Assembly: GCA_910586005.1 (NCBI GenBank)
Contig: CAJUHG010000046.1
Span: forward strand, 1-23,440
Length of the DNA stretch: 23,440 bases
From: an uncultured Lachnospiraceae bacterium
Lineage (GTDB): Bacteria; Bacillota; Clostridia; Lachnospirales; Lachnospiraceae
Direction: 5' to 3'
The notes under the pieces are model-generated. The model did not search any database and was not told where the DNA came from. It worked only from the letters and a program-made list of their open reading frames with translations. Position 1 is the first letter of the stretch; each line of letters opens with the position of its first letter. The translations under genes were made by a program, and so were the position numbers. Shown here in pieces: positions 8,004-14,159 of this stretch.

Positions 8004-10190
8004 TTATCTGGCTCCCGCCAAACCTTTCATTTTTAAAATTTTACTTTCTTTATTTGGACGAACTAACAAAAAAAGAAATCCTACTATTAAAAGAAATGCC
8101 ACTATTGTGCCCCATCCAAAAGTGCCGACTGTAATCCAAGTGCCAATTTGATAAATACAAAATGCCACTACATAAGCTAATATACATTGATATCCTATTG
8201 CAAACCAGAACCATTTTTTATGATTCATTTCTCGTTTTATTGCACCCATAGCTGCAAAACATGGTGCACACAATAGATTAAATACCAAAAATGAATATGC
8301 TGCTACAGATGTCATAGTTCCCGCTAAACTTCCCCAGATTTCATTTCCATCTTCTGCTATTTCTGCAAATCCAAACAGAATACCAAAGGTGCTAACTACA
8401 TTTTCTTTTGCGACTAATCCAGTAATAGTTGCAACTGCAGACTTCCAATTTCCCCATCCAAGAGGAATAAAAATCCATGCGAATAAGTTTCCAATAGCTG
8501 CTAAAATACTATATTCCATCTCTGTATCTTCTAACATGCAAAATTGCCCATCTATCCATCCAAAATAAGTGGTAAACCATATAAAAATAGTAGACAACAG
8601 AATAATGGTACCTGCCTTTTTGATAAAAGACCATCCGCGTTCCCACATACTTCTCAATACATTTTTAAGGGTTGGCATATGATATACAGGCAATTCCATA
8701 ACAAAAGGTGCTGGTTCTCCTGCAAACATTTTTGTTTTCTTTAAGATAATTCCTGAACAGATAACTGCTGCAATCCCTATAAAAAATGCGCTCCAAGAAA
8801 CCCACCAGACATTGCCAAAAAACGCTCCTGCAATTAATGCAATAATGGGTAACTTCGCTCCACAAGGGATAAAAGTCGTAGTTATAATTGTCATTTTGCG
8901 GTCTCTATCATTTTCAATCGTCCGAGATGCCATAATCCCTGGCACACCACAACCTGTTCCAATTAACATTGGAATAAAAGATTTTCCAGAAAGACCAAAT
9001 TTTCGGAAAATACGATCCATAATAAATGCTACACGAGCCATATATCCACATGCCTCTAAAAATGCCAAGAAAATAAACAACACGAGCATCTGTGGAACAA
9101 AACCTAACACTGCGCCTACTCCTGCAACAATACCGTCTACAATCAATCCTTGTAACCAAGCTGCACAACCAATATTTTCTAATCCATTTGTAAATAGCTC
9201 TGGAATAGATGGAATGGTAATACTTTCTATTCCAAATAAATGCCATCCTTCCCCAAACATACTGTCATTTACCCAATCTGTTGCCCAACTTCCCACTGTT
9301 GTAACAGATATATAATATACAAGTGCCATTACAACTGCAAAAATAGGCAATGCTAACACACGATTTGTCACAATTTTATCAATTTTATCTGAAATGCTAA
9401 TTTTTTCTTTCTGCTGTCTCGTGTAACACTCCTTAATAATAGAAGAAATATAACAATATCTTTCATTTGTAATAATACTTTCCGCATCATCATCCATTTC
9501 TTTTTCAACTGTAGTGATTTCTGATGTTACATCTGGCATATGTTTCATTTGCTGTAAAATTTTACTATCACCTTCAAACAATTTAATTGAAAAAAATCGT
9601 TTCTGTTCCTGAGGAATTTCAGGTCCAAGTTTATCTTCAATAGTAGCTAATGCACCTTCCACTTCTAATGAAAATTCATGTGCTACTTTTCTTATCTCTT
9701 TTTTCTGTGCAAGCTCCAAAGCTTTTTCTGCTGCTTCTTTCACTCCTAAACCTTTGAGTGCAGAAATCTCTACTACTGGACACCTTAATTTCTCACTTAA
9801 TTTCTTACTATGTATCTGGTTTCCATTTTTAGTAACCACATCCATCATATTTACAGCCATTACCACAGGAATCCCTAATTCCATCAACTGTGTAGAAAGA
9901 TATAGATTACGCTCAAGATTCGTTCCATCTACAATATTTAAAATAGCATCTGGTCGTTCTCCAATTAAATAATTTCTAGCAATCACTTCTTCTAACGTAT
10001 ATGGAGATAAAGAATAAATTCCTGGAAGGTCTATTATAACAACATCTTTATAACCTTTTAACTTTCCTTCTTTTTTTTCAACTGTAACACCCGGCCAATT
10101 TCCTACAAACTGATTGGAACCAGTTAGCACATTAAATAATGTTGTTTTTCCACAATTTGGATTTCCCGCTAATGCTATCTTTATTGACAT
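8004..10190 (-). CDS. feoB: Ferrous iron transport protein B (FeoB)
   Basis: The product has 728 residues, normal for FeoB. The N-terminal G domain shows G1 GNPNCGKT (9-16), the switch region GNWPGVTVEKKEG (30-42), G3 DLPG (54-57) and G4 NMMD (114-117). A helical regulatory domain follows, then the membrane domain with two Gate/core halves, including the GTGCGVPGIMASRTIEND motif and the MELPVYHMP segment. It takes up Fe2+ across the cytoplasmic membrane under GTP control. Two feoA genes lie upstream, with an unusually long 216-bp gap before feoB that contains an operator-like palindrome. No frameshift or missing motif is seen. Confidence 0.97.
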   Translation of the reverse strand: MSIKIALAGNPNCGKTTLFNVLTGSNQFVGNWPGVTVEKKEGKLKGYKDVVIIDLPGIYSLSPYTLEEVIARNYLIGERPDAILNIVDGTNLERNLYLSTQLMELGIPVVMAVNMMDVVTKNGNQIHSKKLSEKLRCPVVEISALKGLGVKEAAEKALELAQKKEIRKVAHEFSLEVEGALATIEDKLGPEIPQEQKRFFSIKLFEGDSKILQQMKHMPDVTSEITTVEKEMDDDAESIITNERYCYISSIIKECYTRQQKEKISISDKIDKIVTNRVLALPIFAVVMALVYYISVTTVGSWATDWVNDSMFGEGWHLFGIESITIPSIPELFTNGLENIGCAAWLQGLIVDGIVAGVGAVLGFVPQMLVLFIFLAFLEACGYMARVAFIMDRIFRKFGLSGKSFIPMLIGTGCGVPGIMASRTIENDRDRKMTIITTTFIPCGAKLPIIALIAGAFFGNVWWVSWSAFFIGIAAVICSGIILKKTKMFAGEPAPFVMELPVYHMPTLKNVLRSMWERGWSFIKKAGTIILLSTIFIWFTTYFGWIDGQFCMLEDTEMEYSILAAIGNLFAWIFIPLGWGNWKSAVATITGLVAKENVVSTFGILFGFAEIAEDGNEIWGSLAGTMTSVAAYSFLVFNLLCAPCFAAMGAIKREMNHKKWFWFAIGYQCILAYVVAFCIYQIGTWITVGTFGWGTIVAFLLIVGFLFLLVRPNKESKILKMKGLAGAR

Positions 10191-10251
10191 TTTTAAACTC
10201 CTATCTGCCTTTTGGCTTTTTTATATTTTATGTTTGTTATATCTTACTAAA

Positions 10252-10267
10252 ATTAGTAAAAACTAAC
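10252..10267. promoter_or_regulatory. Operator-like palindrome upstream of feoB
   Basis: The plus strand reads ATTAGT-AAAA-ACTAAC, a 6-4-6 palindrome with one unmatched end pair. It has the same architecture as the palindrome over the feoA promoter (GTTAGT-ATAT-ACTAAC). It overlaps a second symmetric pair, TTACTAA-AA-TTAGTAA (10244-10259). It lies about 60 bp before feoB. I could not assign a convincing promoter beside it, so internal control of feoB is inference. Confidence 0.5.
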
Positions 10268-10406
10268 CTATAACAAAAATTCTCTTATAGACTCAGTAAG
10301 ATAATTTTCATCTTATAGCAAAATTCTTAAAAACTTAACAAACATTTTTTACTCTGCTTATATACTTATCATCTCTAGTCTTTTCCTAAAAATTTAGTAA
10401 AATTCC

Positions 10407-10628
10407 TTACTCTACTTCTATTATCTCTGCATCTACTTTTCTTAAAGATAATTCATATCCTCTTACCATTATTTCTACTGGGTCTCCTAAGGGTGCTACT
10501 TTTCGAACAAAAATTTCTACACCTTTGGTAATTCCCATATCCATAATTCGACGTTTAATAGGACCTTCTCCATGTAACTTTTTAACTCTTACTGTTTTTC
10601 CACAAGGAATCTGTTTTAATGTCTTCAT
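10407..10628 (-). CDS. feoA: FeoA family protein (second copy)
   Basis: The product has 73 residues with the typical FeoA SH3-like fold pattern: an N-terminal LKQIPCGKTVRVKKL strand pair, GPIKRRIMDMGITKGVEI in the middle and PVEIMVRGYELSLRK near the end. FeoA is a small cytoplasmic partner thought to bind FeoB and support its function. The start overlaps the stop of the preceding feoA by 4 nt (ATGA type), which indicates translational coupling. It is the more canonical of the two FeoA proteins in this operon. Confidence 0.93.
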   Translation of the reverse strand: MKTLKQIPCGKTVRVKKLHGEGPIKRRIMDMGITKGVEIFVRKVAPLGDPVEIMVRGYELSLRKVDAEIIEVE

Positions 10629-10849
10629 AAAACCTCTCCTTCAATCATTATTTTATTTGCAAGCTCTTTATTGATAGCAACTCTGGATTCTTTTACATTG
10701 ACAATCATATTTCCACCAATATCTGATACAACTATTACTTGCCCTCCAATTATAAATCCTAGATTTTCTAAAAATTTTCTAGTTTCTGTTTTTCCACCAA
10801 CTTTTTTTATAATATTAATTTCCCCTGCTCTGGCCATACTTAAAGGCAT
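10625..10849 (-). CDS. feoA: FeoA family protein (first copy)
   Basis: The product has 74 residues from ATG 10849 (MPLSMARAGE). A start at 10855 is also in frame, but AGGAGG (10864-10859) would be only 3 nt away; it is 9 nt from 10849, and FeoA proteins often start like this. The pattern KTETRKFLENLGFIIGGQV and VNVKESRVAINKELA fits FeoA. It is the first gene of the operon and overlaps the second feoA. Tandem FeoA domains are common in Clostridia. It sits directly under the iron-responsive promoter described separately. Confidence 0.9.
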   Translation of the reverse strand: MPLSMARAGEINIIKKVGGKTETRKFLENLGFIIGGQVIVVSDIGGNMIVNVKESRVAINKELANKIMIEGEVL

Positions 10850-10867
10850 TCTCATCGCCCTCCTTTT

Positions 10868-10882
10868 TGATAATGGTTATCA
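10868..10882. promoter_or_regulatory. Fur-box-like palindrome before feoA
   Basis: TGATAATGGTTATCA matches the 7-1-7 Fur box TGATAATNATTATCA with a single mismatch. It lies downstream of the feo -10 box and directly beside the first Shine-Dalgarno site. A bound Fur-type repressor would block transcription elongation or initiation there. As RNA, the same symmetry could form a short hairpin before the ribosome-binding site. Confidence 0.65.
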
Positions 10883-10896
10883 TTTTCCGTTTCTTT

Positions 10897-10929
10897 AGTT
10901 AGTATATACTAACTTCTGTTCGTTGTCAA
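10897..10929 (-). promoter_or_regulatory. feo operon promoter with an 18-bp palindromic operator over the -10
   Basis: On the minus strand the -35 is a consensus TTGACA (10924-10929), the spacer is 17 nt and the -10 is TATACT (10901-10906). A perfect 18-bp palindrome, AGTTAGTATATACTAACT (10897-10914), covers the -10. It resembles DtxR/IdeR-type operators, which have TTAG/CTAA arms. A DtxR-family regulator is encoded divergently about 280 bp away, so repression by that protein with Fe2+ is the simplest reading. The near-consensus promoter predicts strong expression when iron is low. Confidence 0.75.
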
Positions 10930-11155
10930 TAATTTTAGAGATAAATTTTCCAAATAAAGGTACTTCTTTCGAAAGAATTTACACTTTGAAAGTTCGCTTT
11001 GTGAGGCTACTTAGGTTCACAGATATTATACAACTCTGCCATCCAGCGAGGACATTTCTCTTAGAGACAGACTTTTACTCTCATCAAGGTAATTTTATTA
11101 TGATATACTATCTATAGAAGTAAAAATCTTATCAAGTTAGAAAATAAATACTTAC
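10930..11155. other. Unexplained intergenic sequence between the feo promoter and the dtxR-like promoter
   Basis: The stretch is longer than needed for two divergent promoters and includes a less AT-rich part (about 10985-11095) with several short complementary segments. A plus-strand frame of 64 codons spans part of it but has no ribosome-binding site. It could be a small RNA, a leader or the remnant of something lost. I cannot match it to a known RNA family by eye. Confidence 0.4.
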
Positions 11156-11184
11156 TTGCTATTTTCTTTTTCCTTGCGTATACT
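11156..11184 (+). promoter_or_regulatory. Promoter of the DtxR-family regulator gene
   Basis: The -35 is TTGCTA (11156-11161), the spacer 17 nt and the -10 TATACT (11179-11184), with the gene start at 11213. The -10 sits in GTATACTAAT, which contains one ACTAAT arm like those in the feo palindromes. The other arm is absent, so autoregulation is only a weak suggestion. Confidence 0.55.
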
Positions 11185-11212
11185 AATCTTATAAATATCA
11201 AGGAGGTTTCCC

Positions 11213-11587
11213 ATGAAAAGCAATGAATCTGCTGAAAATTATTTAGAAACAATTCTAATACTAAGTCAAAAACTTCCAGTTGTTCGCTCTATAGATATTT
11301 CCATAGAATTAGGTTTTAAAAAATCCAGTGTTAGTGTAGCAATGAAAAATTTGCGTGAAAAAGGACATATTATTGTTTCTGACTCAGGTTATATCACTTT
11401 AACTGAATCTGGAAAAGAAATTGCAGATATGATTTATGAGCGTCATAATTTTCTTTCTAGTTGGTTAAAAAGTTTGGGAGTAGATGAGAAAATTGCAGCA
11501 GAAGATGCCTGCCGCATAGAACATGTGATCAGTTGTGAAAGTTTTGCTGCTATAAAAAAAGCAGTAGAAGGTCAATTTTCTCTGTAA
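11213..11587 (+). CDS. DtxR-family metal-dependent transcriptional regulator, short form
   Basis: The product has 124 residues: a winged helix-turn-helix (about 1-65, with SAENYLETI at the start and KKSSVSVAMKNLREKG in the recognition region) followed by the dimerisation/metal-binding domain. It lacks the C-terminal SH3-like domain of classical DtxR. Key metal-site residues are visible in ERHNF and in EDACRIEHVIS. The latter has the Cys-x-x-Glu-His pattern of iron-responsive DtxR/IdeR rather than the Glu seen at that place in manganese-responsive MntR. Iron sensing is therefore likely. ATG 11213 follows AAGGAGG. The gene is divergent from the feo operon, whose promoter carries a fitting palindrome, so a direct Fe2+-dependent repressor role is inferred. 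Confidence 0.9.
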   Translation: MKSNESAENYLETILILSQKLPVVRSIDISIELGFKKSSVSVAMKNLREKGHIIVSDSGYITLTESGKEIADMIYERHNFLSSWLKSLGVDEKIAAEDACRIEHVISCESFAAIKKAVEGQFSL

Positions 11588-11781
11588 CCACTTCCACAGA
11601 CAAACAATTTGGCACATGGGGCGTATGTTGTCACAGTAACTAATTGAACCTCTTATGTAAAACAAAGTGGACAAACTCATCCAACTTCCCTTGCTCCCCA
11701 ATCTTGAGGGATGTTGCACACTTTGCCAGCTGCGTGCAGCCACCTAAATGACATAATACTTTTTGCACATGTGCATATAAT

Positions 11782-11823
11782 AAAGTCAGACTCTTCCTAA
11801 AAATCTGAAAAGCCTGACTTTTT
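11782..11823 (+). terminator. Terminator-like hairpin between dtxR-like gene and rhaD
   Basis: An 11-bp stem with one mismatch is formed by 11782-11792 and 11811-11821 (AAAGTCAGACT with AGCCTGACTTT). On the plus strand it runs into TTTTT, so it fits the end of the dtxR-like transcript. On the minus strand it is followed by TATTATAT and could also serve the incoming rha transcript. Confidence 0.6.
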
Positions 11824-11900
11824 AATAATAGAAAATACGCAAAGCATACTTTCTATTGTTTATAATAATAGAAAGTACGCAAAGCATACTTTCTATTATT
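11823..11900. repeat. Two tandem 38-bp hairpin repeats (period 40 bp)
   Basis: Units 11823-11860 and 11863-11900 agree at 36 of 38 positions. Each is itself an inverted repeat. In the second the 14-bp arms 11864-11877 and 11887-11900 are perfect and enclose the loop CGCAAAGCA. They sit 38 nt past the rhaD stop, between convergent genes, so a role at the 3' ends is likely. The first copy carries one arm mismatch in each half. Confidence 0.8.
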
Positions 11901-11937
11901 TACCCGAAGGCAACGTGAGAATTATGGTTGCACTTGT

Positions 11938-12762
11938 TTATTTTTCATAAAGAAACTCTTCTGGTAATTGAACTTTAAAATCTACCGCAAGGTCACGAAA
12001 ATTCTGAGGTGTAATCGTCTGTAGTTTGTTCGATTGCATAGATAACATTTTAACTAAAATCTCAGCAGACTTTTCTACTGTATGCATTAATCCAAATGTT
12101 AAGTCAAAATCTTCTCCTGATGCAAACATTCCATGATGTGCCCAAATTGCAACATCATATTTTTTCATCAATTCACTCGTAGCTACTGCAATATCTTTAC
12201 CTCCTGGTACCATCCAAGGAACAACTCCTATACCATCTGGAAAAACCACAGGACATTCTGTTGCCATTTCCCAAAGTTCTCTTGTAAATACCTTATCTTC
12301 TAGAGGTAGCACAAATGTCAATGCAATTACATTTGTAGTATGTGCATGATAAATCACTCTATGCTTTCCAGCAGAAGCAATCATTTTAACTTCATGATTC
12401 ATTAGATGAGAAGGAAGTTCTGAAGTAGGTCTTCCTCCATTTACTAATCCCCAAACAATGCGATAATTCTCTCCTTTCTCATCCAATTGAATCATACAAA
12501 TAGAATCTTCTGGTTTAATAATTACATTTCGGAAATATTTACCACTTCCAGTCACAAGGAAATATTCTTCTGCAAGTTTGGAAACAGAAGTTCCAATTGG
12601 TTGCCATTCCTTTGGTTCGAAATTTTCTTTTACCAAATCAACTTCTTCTGGTTTGATGCGATAGGAAAGATTTCCTCCATTTCTCTCATGCCATCCCTGT
12701 TCCCATCCATCATTTGCCATGCGAATAAATCCTTGCACAAATTCTGCATCTAAAATTTTCAT
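11938..12762 (-). CDS. rhaD: L-rhamnulose-1-phosphate aldolase
   Basis: The product has 274 residues, the same length as the E. coli enzyme. It is a zinc-dependent class II aldolase that splits L-rhamnulose 1-phosphate into dihydroxyacetone phosphate and L-lactaldehyde in the cytoplasm. Zinc ligands are visible as H139 and H141 in YHAHTTN and H210 in AHHGMF, and the catalytic glutamate as E115 in SELPSHL. These match E. coli H141, H143, H212 and E117 with a constant shift of two. It is the last gene of the rha cluster. ATG 12762 follows AAAGGA. A 127-bp gap with a large hairpin separates it from rhaA. Confidence 0.96.
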   Translation of the reverse strand: MKILDAEFVQGFIRMANDGWEQGWHERNGGNLSYRIKPEEVDLVKENFEPKEWQPIGTSVSKLAEEYFLVTGSGKYFRNVIIKPEDSICMIQLDEKGENYRIVWGLVNGGRPTSELPSHLMNHEVKMIASAGKHRVIYHAHTTNVIALTFVLPLEDKVFTRELWEMATECPVVFPDGIGVVPWMVPGGKDIAVATSELMKKYDVAIWAHHGMFASGEDFDLTFGLMHTVEKSAEILVKMLSMQSNKLQTITPQNFRDLAVDFKVQLPEEFLYEK

Positions 12763-12795
12763 AATATTTTCCTTTCTCTTTTTACAAACACTTTT

Positions 12796-12887
12796 ATAGT
12801 TATTCCCGCGAGCAATAAGTTAAGCAGCCATGCTAGCACAAATATTTGACAAATGTCGCTTTCGCTTGCTGCGAGGTATTTAACTAT
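12796..12887 (-). repeat. Large imperfect inverted repeat between rhaA and rhaD
   Basis: Arms 12796-12815 and 12866-12887 pair almost fully (outer ATAGTTA/TAACTAT, then CCCGCGAGCAA against TTGCTGCGAGG with offset). The fold begins 3 nt after the rhaA stop codon and fills most of the gap. The enclosed part has further small symmetries (CAAATATTTG). It could stabilise the upstream mRNA, attenuate rhaD, or be a dispersed palindromic element. Confidence 0.6.
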
Positions 12888-12889
12888 CC

Positions 12890-14137
12890 CTATCTTTTTG
12901 CAAGTACCTCTGTCTCATAACGCTTTACTTCTTCAAACCATGCCTCCTCAGAAGTGCCACACTGTTCACAATACTCTGCCCATATATCACCAAAAGGCAA
13001 CATCTTTAATGCCTCTTGGCGCACCATAAGTTCTGTCCAATTTCCAGAGTCTTGTAACTTTTTCAATTCTTCATATGGGGTACAGAGTGCAGATAAGAGA
13101 GCTTTTTGCCAACTGCGGAAACCAACTGTCCAAGCAGAAATACGGTTAATACTAGCATCAAAATAATCAAGTGCCATATTCACACGATCTAAAGCATGAT
13201 TTCTTATAATTTCCTTTGCCATTTCTTTTGTTTCATCATCAAATAATACCACATGATCAGAATCCCATCTCACTGGTCTAGTAATATGTAATGCAATTTC
13301 TGGGAAAAAGGCAAGTAAGGCTGGAATCTTATCAGAAACCACTTCGGTAGGGTGATAATGTCCATTGTCCATCAAGGGCAAACATCCTTTATGTGTTGCT
13401 GCAAAAGACAATGCAAACTCAGCACTTCCCACAGTATAAGACTCCACACCAATTCCAAATACCTTTGATTCTACACAAGGTTTTACAAGGTTTGAATCAT
13501 GAGGCTCTGCAATAATTTCCTCAATTGCTGCTTTGTAGCGTTCTCTTGGTCCTAAACGGTCTGCAGGAATATCTTTTGAACCATCACCTGTCCAAATATT
13601 CATTACACATGGCACACCTGTCTCTTTTGCAAAATATTCAGAGATGCGAATACATGCTTTTCCATGTTCAATCCAAAAACGTCTGATCTCTTCCTCAGGA
13701 CTTGAGAGAGTCAACCCATCTTTGATTTTATCATGAGAAAAGAAAGTTGGATTAAAATCAAGTCCCATATTTCTCGCTTTTGCAAATTCTACCCATTTTG
13801 CAAAATGCTTTGGTTCAATTTTGTCTCTATCTACAAACTCTCCTTTCTCAAAAATAGCATAGCTGGCATGAAGATTCAATTTCTTTTTTCCAGGAGTAAG
13901 CTTGAGCACCTGATCGATATCTTGCATCAATTCTTCTGGTGTTCTTGCTTTTCCTAGATAATCTCCAGTAGTTTGAATTCCTCCTGTTAATGGACCATCA
14001 TGGTCAAATCCAATTACATCATCCCCTTGCCAACAATGAAGCGAAACGGGAATTTCTTTTAATTTTGCTATAGCTGCATCTGTATCTACACCCAATTTTG
14101 CATATGTTTCTTTTGCAAGAGTATATCTCTCTTTCAT
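12890..14137 (-). CDS. rhaA: L-rhamnose isomerase
   Basis: The product has 415 residues (E. coli RhaA has 419). It converts L-rhamnose to L-rhamnulose in a metal-dependent TIM-barrel fold in the cytoplasm. Family segments are clear: SLHCWQGDDVIGFD near residue 35, LDFNPTFFSH in the middle, the metal-site segments MDNGHYHPTEVVSDK and RPVRWDSDHVV, and DYFDASINR near the end. ATG 14137 follows AGGAGGAAA at good spacing and lies 22 bp after the rhaB stop, so the two are co-transcribed. No anomalies are seen. Confidence 0.97.
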   Translation of the reverse strand: MKERYTLAKETYAKLGVDTDAAIAKLKEIPVSLHCWQGDDVIGFDHDGPLTGGIQTTGDYLGKARTPEELMQDIDQVLKLTPGKKKLNLHASYAIFEKGEFVDRDKIEPKHFAKWVEFAKARNMGLDFNPTFFSHDKIKDGLTLSSPEEEIRRFWIEHGKACIRISEYFAKETGVPCVMNIWTGDGSKDIPADRLGPRERYKAAIEEIIAEPHDSNLVKPCVESKVFGIGVESYTVGSAEFALSFAATHKGCLPLMDNGHYHPTEVVSDKIPALLAFFPEIALHITRPVRWDSDHVVLFDDETKEMAKEIIRNHALDRVNMALDYFDASINRISAWTVGFRSWQKALLSALCTPYEELKKLQDSGNWTELMVRQEALKMLPFGDIWAEYCEQCGTSEEAWFEEVKRYETEVLAKR

Positions 14138-14159
14138 AGTAGTTTCCTCCTAATTTCTG

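Larger units (their letters stand above)
11588..11937. other. Intergenic region between convergent dtxR-like gene and rhaD
   Basis: The first half (about 11590-11760) is richer in G and C than its surroundings and has no plausible gene; minus-strand frames across it have no ribosome-binding site. It ends with a perfect 12-bp palindrome TGCACATGTGCA (11764-11775). The second half holds the terminator-like hairpin 11782-11821 and two tandem hairpin repeats (11823-11900). The first half may be a mobile-element remnant or a structured RNA; neither is shown. Confidence 0.5.

Noticed and set aside
8812..9315. A 167-codon open frame on the plus strand
   Set aside because: It is antisense to the middle of feoB, which is intact and unmistakable. 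It has no ribosome-binding site and no recognisable domain.
10923..11117. A 64-codon plus-strand frame in the feo-dtxR gap
   Set aside because: It starts inside the feo promoter, has no Shine-Dalgarno site and no recognisable family. The region is better treated as non-coding.
11465..11743. A 92-codon minus-strand frame overlapping the dtxR-like gene and the following gap
   Set aside because: It has no ribosome-binding site and overlaps a real gene on the other strand. The translated composition does not look protein-like.
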